Positions 1 through 8,375 of a stretch of DNA of 64,000 nucleotides are shown here, in pieces. Source of the stretch: Lacinutrix sp. C3R15 (GTDB lineage Bacteria; Bacteroidota; Bacteroidia; Flavobacteriales; Flavobacteriaceae); the NCBI RefSeq assembly GCF_018860825.1, contig NZ_JAHKPZ010000004.1, positions 310,001 to 374,000 of the forward strand, given 5' to 3'. The notes below the pieces were generated by a model, which was given only the letters and a program-made list of their open reading frames with translations, ran no database searches and was not told the DNA's origin. Position 1 is the first letter of the stretch. Each line of letters starts with the position of its first letter. A program made the position numbers and the translations under genes.

Positions 1-783
1 ATATCTGTAATACTTACTATGGTTGCGCTATCTGCAATTGTACTAGTTTCTTGTAAAGATAAAGCTAGTGATAAAAAAGAAACTGTTAAAGAGCAAAAAC
101 GCCACCAACATGGTCCAGATGGTGAACATCCAGAAGATGGAAAAGGACATCCACATGATGGAGATCATAAAGGGCCTCCTCCTGGAGGAGACAGAAAAGG
201 TCCACCTAGAGGAGGAAGTCCAGAGCAAACAAAAACTTTAGAAGAAATAGGGGGTTATAAAATTGGAGAAGTTGCTACCGATTTTAGTCTTAAAAATGTA
301 GATGGTTCTATGGTTTCTTTAGCAAGTATTGAAAATGCTAAAGGTTATATTGTAACGTTTACATGTAACGAATGTCCTTTTGCCAAATTATATGAAGACC
401 GTTTAATTGCATTGCATAATACCTATGCACCTCAAGGTTATTCTGTAATTGCAATTAACCCAAACAGTCCAGAAAATGAAAAAGAAGGCTATGCTGCAAT
501 GCAAGCAAGAGCAAAAGAAAAAGGATTTCCGTTTCCGTATCTTGTAGATGAAGGACAAAAAATATATCCACAATATGGAGCAGTTAGAACGCCTCACGTG
601 TTTTTATTAGACCAAGATCGTAAAGTACAATATATTGGAGCAATAGATGATAATTCTAAATCTCCTGAAGATGTAAAAGTGAAGTATGTAGAAGATGCAA
701 TTAAGGCTTTACAAGCAGGTAAAACGCCAAGTATTACTTTAACAAAAGCAATAGGATGTCCTGTAAAACCTAGTAGAGGTTAA
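1..783 (+). CDS. Thioredoxin-like (redoxin family) lipoprotein, 5'-partial
   Basis: The reading frame is open to the window edge. The residues before the first internal ATG at 19 are hydrophobic and continue a signal peptide that ends in a lipobox (VLVSC), so the true start lies upstream and the gene is cut by the window. After the lipobox comes a roughly 45-residue linker rich in His, Gly, Pro, Asp and Lys. A thioredoxin-fold redoxin domain follows, with a CxxC active site (TCNECPF) followed by a YEDR motif, a cis-Pro region (RTPHVF) and a late Cys (GCPVK). Thioredoxin-like proteins of this family sit in the periplasm on a lipid anchor and act as thiol oxidoreductases; the substrate is unknown. 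The His-rich linker may bind metal. A strong hairpin terminator follows the stop codon. Confidence 0.85.
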   Translation: MSVILTMVALSAIVLVSCKDKASDKKETVKEQKRHQHGPDGEHPEDGKGHPHDGDHKGPPPGGDRKGPPRGGSPEQTKTLEEIGGYKIGEVATDFSLKNVDGSMVSLASIENAKGYIVTFTCNECPFAKLYEDRLIALHNTYAPQGYSVIAINPNSPENEKEGYAAMQARAKEKGFPFPYLVDEGQKIYPQYGAVRTPHVFLLDQDRKVQYIGAIDDNSKSPEDVKVKYVEDAIKALQAGKTPSITLTKAIGCPVKPSRG

Positions 784-802
784 TTAAAATCTAAAATTCA
801 CA

Positions 803-838
803 AAAAAAAACACAAGCATTATGCTTGTGTTTTTTTTT
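803..838. terminator. Bidirectional intrinsic terminator
   Basis: A 9-bp stem (810-818 with 822-830, ACACAAGCA/TGCTTGTGT, loop TTA) is flanked by an A-run on the left and a T-run on the right. It lies between convergent genes and can terminate transcription from both strands. Confidence 0.9.
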
Positions 839-863
839 GTAACCAATTGTAAATACAAAGGTT

Positions 864-2924
864 TTACTCTCTAAAAATTGGCTTCTCAAACAACAACCAT
901 TTAAAACGAATACCTATCTCATTATAGGTGAATCCTGCTGCAGTTGCAGATGCAATATTACTTCGTGTAGCAAATATATTTGCCATACAACGAGTAGAAA
1001 ACTTATAACCTAATTTTCCTTGAAAGCGATAGGTACTTTGGCTGCTATCATTATCAATATATTGTAAACCAGTTGCAGCTGTTAGCTCATAAAACCATTC
1101 TTTAGGTTTTGCTGTGTTTTCGTCTTTAATAATATTAGCAAATACTTCAGCCGCATTAAATTTTTCTGGCGAAAAATAGATTGTTGGTACTTGGTTTTTA
1201 AAGGTTATGTATTGGTAGTTTATTCCTGCCTTTAAGGATGGTTTTGGTAAAATGTTATAATATAAAGAAGTAAATAATAAGTTTCTGGCATTATCATCAC
1301 TCTGGCTGGTATAAAAATACTGTGTAAACCAACCCAAGTTAAAATTTGTATTTAAACTGTAGTTTGCATAATAGTTGTTTTGTACAATTTCTCTGTCTAA
1401 TAATTCGGCATTAAAACTTTGTAATTCACGTTTATAACCAACGGTTAAATCTTGTAGTTTAAACGGTTTTATGTTTATAGAAATATCTGTTAAAAATTGG
1501 GTGTAGTCATTGGTAGTTGCTTTTGCCGAAGTTAAACCTGCTGTTCCTTTAAAAGTTGTGTTTGGGAATAATTGATAGGAAATACCTAAACTAAAGTCGT
1601 TTGAAGTTGCTTCGTTATTTGTTACAGGATTGTTTGTGCTTCTGTAATTATAACTTCCTAAGATTTTAAATTTTGTGGAAAAAGGAAATTCTAAAGTATT
1701 ATTAAATGCAAAAGCTTCGTTATCTCCATTATCAAAAGAGTAGGAAGCTTTTCCTTCATAAAAGGGAGTAAAGGTGGTGTTGAGGTTTTTTATAAAGTTT
1801 GTTGCATCTTTTTGGTTTTTGTAAAACTTCAAGGTGTTTTCTGCAGAAGTATATGCATCTTCATATTTTCCTAATGCTTTTAAAGCATTTGCATTTCCTA
1901 AGTTTCCATCAAAAGAAGTGCTGTCGTTAACCAAAATCTGGTCATAATCTTTTACACTTTTTTTAAAGTCACTTTTGTAAATGTTAAGTGTTGCACGTAA
2001 TGCTAAAACCCAATTTTCGTTGGGTTTGGTTGCTATTAAATTAGAAATAAGCGTTTCTGCAGATTTGTATTTTTTGTTCCAAATTAAGGCTTGAGCATAA
2101 CGTTCTGTGGTTTGTTGCGTAAGTGTTGCTGTTGTAGTTTTGTTTATACTCTCAAAAGCTTGTGTACTTAATTGTAAGGCATCTTTTTCCTTTCCGTTTA
2201 AATGGGAAACTAAAGCCAAACCATTTAATGCTGAGATTTTGTTTTCTGGGTTTTCTGCTAATAAATGATACGTGGCTTTGGCATCGTCTAATCGATTAGC
2301 AATAAGATAAAGGTTGGCTAAATTTAATAAAGTGTCTTTGTCGTTATTGAATAACTTTAGGTTTTCTTTTAGTAATAACTCGGCTTCATCGTATTTTTGC
2401 GATTGTTGTTTTTGGTATGCATACCCTAAATATATGTACTTTTTAGAGGTTAATGCATTTGGGTTTCCTGGTAATACTTCTAGTGCTTTATCTACATATG
2501 TTAGAGCTTTTTCATATTCTTTTAGGTTAGAAAGTGTATTGGCATAACTTAACAATGCAGGAAAGCTTTTTGGATCTTCTTCTATTAAACCTTTAAAATA
2601 GGTTTTGGCTTTGGTAAAATTACTATTCCATAATAACGATTCTCCATAATTAAGTTTTACCTCAAAATCTGTAGGATAATCGGCTAATAGATTTGTAAAA
2701 AGTGTGTTTGCTTCTTTTGGTTTTCCGTTTAACCCAATGGCACGACCATAACATAGTCTTGCTGTTTTATTATCAGGATATTCTTTTAATATATTTAAGA
2801 AAAATGTTTCCGCTTTAGCGTACTTACCCGTTTCTAAATAGGTAAAGCCTTGTTGCATGTCTTGCGCAAAGCTAAAAGATGCTGTTAATATTAAGGTAAG
2901 TAGGAATAAAAATTTAAGTTTCAT
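864..2924 (-). CDS. TPR-repeat protein with C-terminal outer-membrane barrel, putative polysaccharide exporter
   Basis: The 686-residue protein has a Sec signal peptide (cleavage after SFAQ). Residues about 25-390 are tandem tetratricopeptide-like helical repeats with Y/A/G-L spacing. Residues about 395-686 alternate polar and hydrophobic residues and are rich in Tyr, Phe, Asn and Thr, ending in ...FEKPIF, as expected for a beta-barrel. This two-part layout matches the periplasmic TPR plus outer-membrane porin of polysaccharide export proteins such as BcsC, PgaA and PelB. It is encoded next to a flippase, glycosyltransferases and a GH5-like hydrolase, so export of an exopolysaccharide is the best inference. 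The barrel prediction is by eye only. The gene is divergent from the STAS gene. Confidence 0.75.
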   Translation of the reverse strand: MKLKFLFLLTLILTASFSFAQDMQQGFTYLETGKYAKAETFFLNILKEYPDNKTARLCYGRAIGLNGKPKEANTLFTNLLADYPTDFEVKLNYGESLLWNSNFTKAKTYFKGLIEEDPKSFPALLSYANTLSNLKEYEKALTYVDKALEVLPGNPNALTSKKYIYLGYAYQKQQSQKYDEAELLLKENLKLFNNDKDTLLNLANLYLIANRLDDAKATYHLLAENPENKISALNGLALVSHLNGKEKDALQLSTQAFESINKTTTATLTQQTTERYAQALIWNKKYKSAETLISNLIATKPNENWVLALRATLNIYKSDFKKSVKDYDQILVNDSTSFDGNLGNANALKALGKYEDAYTSAENTLKFYKNQKDATNFIKNLNTTFTPFYEGKASYSFDNGDNEAFAFNNTLEFPFSTKFKILGSYNYRSTNNPVTNNEATSNDFSLGISYQLFPNTTFKGTAGLTSAKATTNDYTQFLTDISINIKPFKLQDLTVGYKRELQSFNAELLDREIVQNNYYANYSLNTNFNLGWFTQYFYTSQSDDNARNLLFTSLYYNILPKPSLKAGINYQYITFKNQVPTIYFSPEKFNAAEVFANIIKDENTAKPKEWFYELTAATGLQYIDNDSSQSTYRFQGKLGYKFSTRCMANIFATRSNIASATAAGFTYNEIGIRFKWLLFEKPIFRE

Positions 2925-2968
2925 GTTCTTGTTTTAAATCATTTGCAAGTTAGGCATTCCTTTGCATT

Positions 2969-3037
2969 CATTCATCTACAGCAATTGTCCAGTCGTCGAA
3001 ATTTAAAAGACTTTCAAGGGTTTTCAACGCATCTTTG
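2969..3037 (+). promoter_or_regulatory. Promoter A of the exopolysaccharide locus with paired activator-like sites
   Basis: CATTCATCTACAG at 2969-2981 is followed 21 bp later by CAGTCGTCGAAAT at 2990-3002. A -7-like element CATCTTTG (Bacteroidota consensus TAnnTTTG) lies at 3030-3037, 61 bp from the first site and 40 bp before the STAS start codon. No clear -33 TTTG is seen, which fits activator dependence. The 21-bp direct-repeat spacing is like that of LytTR-type regulators; this is an inference. Confidence 0.6.
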
Positions 3038-3076
3038 CATCAGCAATAAGACCTAAACAATATAAAAATAATAATT

Positions 3077-3355
3077 ATGGCACTTACAATTACACAAAAA
3101 GAGAATATAATAACATTAGAAGGCGCATTAAACGCAAGTACATTAAATAGTTTTAAAAATTACTTTAGTCTTGTTTTAAATACGAGTAAGAATTTTACTT
3201 TAAATATTGATAAGGTTACAGAAATTGATGTGTCTGGAATGCGTGTATTAAAAGAAATGTACAGAAATGCCATACATAACAACAATATATTTTTTGTAGT
3301 TGGTTATGGTTGTAAAGATATTTACGAAGATTTTAAGTGTCTAAACGTAGCCTAA
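3077..3355 (+). CDS. STAS-domain protein (anti-sigma factor antagonist-like)
   Basis: The 92-residue protein is a single STAS domain: an N-terminal beta strand pair, then the signature EIDVSGMRVL with Ser53 at the position phosphorylated in SpoIIAA-like proteins. It has no membrane segment or other domain. STAS proteins usually switch partners (anti-sigma kinases, phosphatases) or act as scaffolds. No RsbW-like kinase or PP2C phosphatase is encoded in the window, so its partner is not visible. It is first in a unit with the flippase gene (28-bp gap) and is under promoter A, which suggests a role in controlling polysaccharide synthesis or secretion. Confidence 0.85.
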   Translation: MALTITQKENIITLEGALNASTLNSFKNYFSLVLNTSKNFTLNIDKVTEIDVSGMRVLKEMYRNAIHNNNIFFVVGYGCKDIYEDFKCLNVA

Positions 3356-3383
3356 TTTTTACTAATATAAAACACAGAATAAG

Positions 3384-4628
3384 ATGCAAGCTTTATCTAT
3401 ATTAAAATCGAAAAAAATAACTCCAGAACAAATATTTATGTTAAGCGTATTAGCGGTAAATGGAGGAAACTACTTGTACAATCTTATTTTGGGTCGTGTA
3501 TTAGGTCCAGCACAATTTGCAGATGCAGCAGTGTTAATTACCTTTTTGTTAGTGCTATCTTTTGTAGCCATGACCTTTCAATTAGTAACCGCAAAATTTT
3601 CTGTGGTTTTTGAAAACGATACCTTTAAAAATTTCATCTCTAAAATTTATAAAAATGCAACGATTGTTGGCTTAGGATTAGGAGCATTAATAGTGGTTTT
3701 TGCAAACCAATTACAAAACCTTTTTAATACTTCAACTTCAAGTATGTTTACCATTTTTGGTATAGGAGTGCCTTTGTACTTTTTAATGAGTGTAAACCGA
3801 GGTGTGTTTCAAGGAAAAAAGGAATTCAATTACCTATCAATTACTTATCAAGCCGAAATGTTAAGCAGATTAGTTATAACATTAGCTTTAATCTTTTTAT
3901 TTAATATACAATCTTCTATTGTGATTGCTATAGGAATTTTAATTTCTTTCGGGTTTGGATTAATGCCATTTGAATTTAAAAATGTAAGCATTAAAAAGTC
4001 TATTGCTATGGAAGCAAGCCAATCTAAACAAGTAAGAAGCTTTTTTATAATTACAGCGTTTTATGAGTTTACACAAATTATAATTAACAATAGTGACATC
4101 TTATTAGTAAAACATTACTTTGATGCTTATGAAGCGGGATTATATGCTTCCTTAGCCTTAATAGGTCGTATTGTATACTTTGTAGCCTGGATGTTTGTTA
4201 TGTTGTTATTACCTACAGTAGTTCAGCTTAAAAAAGAAGGAAAAGAAACAGCGCCAATTTTATTTAAATATGTTGGTTACATTGCAGCAATAGCAACTGC
4301 TATCATTATAGGTTGTGCTTTGTTTCCAGAAACTGCAATTACCCTATTATTTGGAGATAGCTATTTAGCTATGGCTCCATTATTATGGAAGTATGCCTTA
4401 GCAACAGGTTTATTTGCCATATCTAACATCTTTGCATACTACTACCTATCGTTAGATCAATTTGTTCCTGTAGTAATTTCTGGAGTCTTCGGAATGCTTC
4501 AAATGGGATTAGTTATCTTTTTTCATCATAGTTTAGAGCAAGTCGTGCACATGCAAATTATAGCAATGGTTTTATTACTTGTTGTACAAATATTCTTCTT
4601 TGTTTTTAATACCAAACGTAAGAAATAA
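3384..4628 (+). CDS. Oligosaccharide flippase-like membrane protein (Wzx/PelG-like, MOP superfamily)
   Basis: The 414-residue polytopic protein has about 12 hydrophobic segments. The N-terminal region (GNYLYNLILGRVLGP) is typical of polysaccharide transporter (PST/Wzx) proteins, where the glycine-arginine-loop-GP pattern lies between the first helices. Such proteins move lipid-linked saccharides or polysaccharide across the inner membrane. The length is close to the usual 410-500 residues. The PST proteins of synthase-type systems such as PelG look similar. It follows the STAS gene in the same unit and is followed by a terminator-like hairpin and a tandem repeat array. The specific substrate cannot be read from the sequence. 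Confidence 0.8.
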   Translation: MQALSILKSKKITPEQIFMLSVLAVNGGNYLYNLILGRVLGPAQFADAAVLITFLLVLSFVAMTFQLVTAKFSVVFENDTFKNFISKIYKNATIVGLGLGALIVVFANQLQNLFNTSTSSMFTIFGIGVPLYFLMSVNRGVFQGKKEFNYLSITYQAEMLSRLVITLALIFLFNIQSSIVIAIGILISFGFGLMPFEFKNVSIKKSIAMEASQSKQVRSFFIITAFYEFTQIIINNSDILLVKHYFDAYEAGLYASLALIGRIVYFVAWMFVMLLLPTVVQLKKEGKETAPILFKYVGYIAAIATAIIIGCALFPETAITLLFGDSYLAMAPLLWKYALATGLFAISNIFAYYYLSLDQFVPVVISGVFGMLQMGLVIFFHHSLEQVVHMQIIAMVLLLVVQIFFFVFNTKRKK

Positions 4629-4669
4629 AAACACCTAAGATTTTATATTATTAGTCTATATAAATGAAG

Positions 4670-4698
4670 AAGCTGTGGTTTTTACTACAGCTTTTTCT
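4670..4698 (+). terminator. Intrinsic terminator after the flippase gene
   Basis: Stem 4670-4678 (AAGCTGTGG) pairs with 4685-4693 (CTACAGCTT, one G-T pair), with loop TTTTTA and a short T-run after it. It lies about 40 bp after the flippase stop codon. Confidence 0.7.
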
Positions 4699-4708
4699 GT
4701 TTATAGTA

Positions 4709-5400
4709 TTCAGCGCTACCATGTCATTCAGAGCGCAGCGAAGAATCTAATTAATAAATGATAATATAAAAAAAGAGATTCTTCAGTCGTACCTCCTTCT
4801 GAATGACAGCGTGGTTTTTAGTTGTATTTAGTTGTGCTTTGCGAGTTGCTACGTTATTCAGAGTTACCATGTCATTCAGAGCACAGCGAAGAATCTAATT
4901 AATAAATGAAAATATTAAAAAAGGAGATTCTTCAGTCGTACCGCCTTCTGAATGACAGCGTGGTTTTTAGTTGTATTTAGTTGTGCTTTTCGAGTTGCTA
5001 TGACATTCAGCGCTACCATGTCATTCAGAGCGCAGCGAAGAATCTAATTAATAAATGATAATATAAAAAAGGAGATTCTTCAGTCGTACCTCCTTCTGAA
5101 TGACAGCGTGGTTTTTAGTTGTATTTAGTTGTGCTTTGCGAGTTGCTACGTTATTCAGAGTTACCATGTCATTCAGAGCACAGCGAAGAATCTAATTAAT
5201 AAATGATAATATAAAAAAGGAGATTCTTCAGTCGTTCCTCCTTCTGAATGACAGCGTGGTTTTTAGTTGTATTTAGTTGTGCTTTTCGAGTTGCTATGTC
5301 ATTCAGAGTTACCATGTCATTCAGAGCGCAGCGAAGAATCTAATTGTTAAAATTTACTATAAAAAAGAGATTCTTCAGTCGTGCTTTCTTAGGAATGAAA
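4709..5400. repeat. Tandem array of 148-149 bp palindromic repeat units
   Basis: GTCATTCAGA begins at 4723, 4871, 5020, 5168 and 5316 (spacing 148, 149, 148, 148). In each of the first four units it pairs with TCTGAATGAC about 75 bp downstream (4798, 4947, 5095, 5243). An inner pair GAAGAATCT/AGATTCTTC is nested inside, so every unit can form a long hairpin. The fifth unit is degenerate in its right arm. Units 1 and 3 share variants (GCGCTACCATG, GCGCAGCG), as do units 2 and 4 (GAGTTACCATG, GCACAGCG), so the array looks like a duplicated two-unit block. The outer core resembles dispersed palindromic repeats common in Flavobacteriia. This fills the only stretch of more than 300 bases without a gene (4629-5537); I see no coding sequence in it. 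Confidence 0.93.
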
Positions 5401-5431
5401 TAATATAAAAGGTAAAACGACACCTTCTTAC

Positions 5432-5500
5432 CATTCGTCTACAGTAATATGTAATCTGTCTAAAGTTGTATGATTTAGTTAGTTATAAAACGCAAATTTG
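5432..5500 (+). promoter_or_regulatory. Promoter B of the exopolysaccharide locus with paired activator-like sites
   Basis: CATTCGTCTACAG at 5432-5444 is followed 21 bp later by AATCTGTCTAAAG at 5453-5465. The -7-like element CAAATTTG lies at 5493-5500, exactly 61 bp from the first site. The GT4 start codon is 38 bp further on. The layout matches promoters A and C. Confidence 0.6.
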
Positions 5501-5537
5501 TAGTGTAATTAAGAAACAATATTAAAAATATACAACA

Positions 5538-6758
5538 ATGAAACTAGCAATTGTAACAGCATATCCACCAAGTAAAGTAACATTAAATGAGTACGCTTAT
5601 CATTTAGTAAAGCACTTTAGACAAAAAGAAAATGTTACTGAAATTGTTTTATTAACAGATAAAACCGAAGGAGCAAAAGACATTGCTTTTACAGAAGATG
5701 GTTGCAAGGTTACCGTAAAAGAATGTTGGGAATTTAATAGCTACACAAACATTATAAACGTTACTAAAGCCATTAATAATATACAACCAGATGCAGTTTT
5801 ATTTAACTTGCAATTTATGAAGTTTGGAGACAAAAAAGTTGCAGCAGCCTTAGGTTTAATGTTACCATTAGTTTGCAAGTTGAAAAATATTCCAAACATT
5901 GTATTATTACATAATATTTTAGAAGAAGTAGATTTAGGATCTGCAGGATTTACAAGTAATAAAATCATGCAAAAATTATATGGTTTTATTGGTACAAGCT
6001 TAACTAAGTTAATTTTACAAGCCGATACTGTTGCTGTAACCATGCAAAAATATGTTGACATTTTAGAGAAAAAATATAATGCTAAAAATGTTACTTTAAT
6101 ACCTCACGGAACTTTCGAAATTTCTCAAGAAAAACCAGAATACAGTTTACCTCAAGGACCTTTACAAGTAATGACTTTTGGTAAATTTGGTACCTACAAA
6201 AAAGTAGAAGGTATGATTGAAGCTGTTGAGAAAGTAAGAGCGTCTACAGGATTAGATCTTGAAGTTGTAATTGCAGGAACAGACAACCCAAATGTGCCAG
6301 GTTACTTGGCAAAAGTGCAAGAAGATTATAAGCATGTGCCACAAGTACGTTTTACAGGTTATGTAGAAGAACATGAAGTACCAACCTTATTTAAAGAAAG
6401 TGCAGTAGTTGTATTTCCATATACAGCAACAACAGGAAGTTCAGGAGTTTTACACCAAGCAGGAAGTTATGGTAAAGCAGTAGTGATGCCAGATTTAGGA
6501 GATCTTGCTTTATTAGTAAAAGACGAAGGATATAAAGGAGAATTTTTTGAACCAACATCTGTTGCTAGTTTAGCAATCGCAATGGAAGCAATTGTAACCA
6601 ACGAAGCACACAGAATAGCTTTAGGAAAAGCAAATTACCAAGCGGCAACAGCATACCCAATGGAAAAAATTGCAGATATGTACTTATCTAATTTTGATAG
6701 AATTATAAATAAAAAAATACCTCAAAGTAAAAATGCATTAAAACCTACAAATGCATAG
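5538..6758 (+). CDS. Glycosyltransferase family 4-like protein
   Basis: The 406-residue protein has the GT-B two-domain layout. The N-terminal acceptor domain (1-195) starts with an opening strand and PPSKVTLNEYAYHLV. The C-terminal nucleotide-sugar domain (205-375) contains IPHGT, FGKFGTYKKVEG, FTGYV and SSGVLHQAGSYGKAVV. In the last motif the canonical E-x7-E pair is altered (H-Q where most GT4 enzymes have L-E), as in some GT4 subfamilies. No signal peptide or membrane segment is seen, so it should act in the cytoplasm. It is a single-gene unit under promoter B, with a strong palindromic terminator after it. It probably elongates the exopolysaccharide of this locus or transfers a sugar to its precursor. 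The donor sugar cannot be deduced. Confidence 0.85.
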   Translation: MKLAIVTAYPPSKVTLNEYAYHLVKHFRQKENVTEIVLLTDKTEGAKDIAFTEDGCKVTVKECWEFNSYTNIINVTKAINNIQPDAVLFNLQFMKFGDKKVAAALGLMLPLVCKLKNIPNIVLLHNILEEVDLGSAGFTSNKIMQKLYGFIGTSLTKLILQADTVAVTMQKYVDILEKKYNAKNVTLIPHGTFEISQEKPEYSLPQGPLQVMTFGKFGTYKKVEGMIEAVEKVRASTGLDLEVVIAGTDNPNVPGYLAKVQEDYKHVPQVRFTGYVEEHEVPTLFKESAVVVFPYTATTGSSGVLHQAGSYGKAVVMPDLGDLALLVKDEGYKGEFFEPTSVASLAIAMEAIVTNEAHRIALGKANYQAATAYPMEKIADMYLSNFDRIINKKIPQSKNALKPTNA

Positions 6759-6793
6759 AATGAAACGATAGCTATTTTGAAAAAAGAAAAACA

Positions 6794-6836
6794 GAAGAAT
6801 CTTTTAAATTAAGTCGGTTAATTTAAAAGATTCTTC
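6794..6836. terminator. Perfect 19-bp palindrome, bidirectional terminator
   Basis: Arms 6794-6812 and 6818-6836 are exact inverted complements around loop GTCGG. It lies between the convergent GT4 and GH5-like genes. The outer part GAAGAATCT/AGATTCTTC is the same core as in the tandem repeat units, so this may be a solitary member of that repeat family acting as a terminator. Confidence 0.75.
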
Positions 6837-6860
6837 GCTTTGTTCTTAATGGCATAATTG

Positions 6861-8375
6861 TTAGTTACTAATATATTTAAACGAAGCTTTTTTTGTTCCG
6901 TTTTTGTCAATAAACCCAAAATGTTTTTGGGTGTTTCTACGCCAAGGCCTACTACCTACAACGGCTTTTGGTACATCAACAAAATCATATAAAGTCCAAG
7001 ACATAAATTGCAATTTATTAGCAGCAATTATTTCTTGGATTTTTTTGTGGTAATTAGCCTGGTCTTCTTCAGATGAACCAAACGGTTTCCAGAACCCACC
7101 ATAAGAAGATATTCCAAATTCCTGAAGCACTAAAGGTTTGTCGGGTATTTGGGTTTTCATGGTTTTTATAGCAGCATCTAAATGTTCTAAGGCCTCATAA
7201 TAATGAAACGATACCATATCTACTTTATCTTTTAAAATTGCTGCACTTTGGGTGTTAGACCAACCAATAGTGACAGGGTGTACAGTATCTACAGATTTTA
7301 CTAAATCAATCATATTGTCTAACCAAGCAATTACATTTTCTTTTCCTCTAGAATCAAAATCAAGGTTTGGTTCGTTTTTAATATCCCAAGCAATAATAGC
7401 GTTATGGTCTTTAAAAGTAGATACTATGGTTTCTGCGTGACGTTGGTTTAAGGTCCAATTCATCACCGAATAATCGCCATAAAAATCAAATAACGTTAAA
7501 ACCACTTTTAGGTTTTGTTCTTCCGCAGCATCTAAAGTTTGTTTTAGTTTGTCTAGCTTTTTAGGGTTTACAGCTGCTTTGCCAAAGTCATCATATTGCA
7601 CAAAAATTCTTACCGAATTTAACCCAGCATCTTTAATAATTTTAAAGTCGTTAGCAATAATGTCTTTCGCAAAAGCGTCTCCAAACATATTCCATGGTGT
7701 AGCTTTCGGATAATAATTTATCCCTTTAATAATTAAACTATCGGTTTCTATTTTTGTTGTTTTTGGTTTAAAAGGCTTACTACTTTCTTTTACCAAATGT
7801 CTTATGCGCCAAAAACCATCTTCTAACAAAAACACCATTTTGTAGGTAGATGTTTCTGTAGTTTCTAATACTAGTTTTTCTGCTTTAAAAATACGCTTAT
7901 ACTCTACAACATCTTTATCTGTAACAACAGCAAGTTGTCCATCTTCACTAAAAAACTCTAAAGTAGGGTTGTGGTTTAGTGTTGTAGCTTCAATGGTTGT
8001 GTTTTCGGCTTTATTTAATGCAATAAAAGCATATAAATTTTCTCTGGCACTATCTGTGTAATAATCTTTTATACCAGCAGTTTTGTTTGTTTTGTAAGCC
8101 ACTTGTTTTACATACCAAGCATCTAAATAATCATTCTGTAAGGCATTAAGGTTTTCGTTATCCATTGGCCTACCTTCATTGTTTAAAGGTTCCCAGATTA
8201 ATTTTGGAGCATATTGTTCTATTTTTTGTATTTCTGTATGTAGCATGGTACTTCTATCTGCTCCAGTATTTAGGTAGCTAAAAAGCGCGCTAATACCAGA
8301 AATAATCAAGGCTACAATCATAATATATGAGCTTATTAAAATGGTACGTAGTATTTTTTTATTAAGACCTACCAT
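6861..8375 (-). CDS. Membrane-anchored glycoside hydrolase, GH5-like (cellulase superfamily)
   Basis: The 504-residue protein has an N-terminal membrane anchor (residues about 10-33) and an NTF2/SnoaL-like region (about 75-205). A TIM-barrel follows with the GH5/GH-A signatures AWDIKNEPN (acid/base Glu in NEP) and LVLQEFGIS (nucleophile Glu). Both catalytic Glu residues are present, so activity is expected on beta-linked glycans in the periplasm or at the membrane surface. Hydrolases inside exopolysaccharide loci often trim or release the polymer (compare BcsZ and PelA), and the context supports that role. The start overlaps the end of the upstream gene by 7 bp, so it is the last gene of a three-gene operon. 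Confidence 0.85.
   Translation of the reverse strand: MVGLNKKILRTILISSYIMIVALIISGISALFSYLNTGADRSTMLHTEIQKIEQYAPKLIWEPLNNEGRPMDNENLNALQNDYLDAWYVKQVAYKTNKTAGIKDYYTDSARENLYAFIALNKAENTTIEATTLNHNPTLEFFSEDGQLAVVTDKDVVEYKRIFKAEKLVLETTETSTYKMVFLLEDGFWRIRHLVKESSKPFKPKTTKIETDSLIIKGINYYPKATPWNMFGDAFAKDIIANDFKIIKDAGLNSVRIFVQYDDFGKAAVNPKKLDKLKQTLDAAEEQNLKVVLTLFDFYGDYSVMNWTLNQRHAETIVSTFKDHNAIIAWDIKNEPNLDFDSRGKENVIAWLDNMIDLVKSVDTVHPVTIGWSNTQSAAILKDKVDMVSFHYYEALEHLDAAIKTMKTQIPDKPLVLQEFGISSYGGFWKPFGSSEEDQANYHKKIQEIIAANKLQFMSWTLYDFVDVPKAVVGSRPWRRNTQKHFGFIDKNGTKKASFKYISN

Noticed and set aside
4709-5400. CRISPR array
   Set aside because: The units are 148-149 bp, internally palindromic and nearly identical throughout. 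There are no short repeats with unique spacers, and no cas genes are in the window.
5741-6061. Minus-strand ORF of 106 residues inside the GT4 gene
   Set aside because: It lies antisense within a clear GT4 coding region and has no homology-like motifs.
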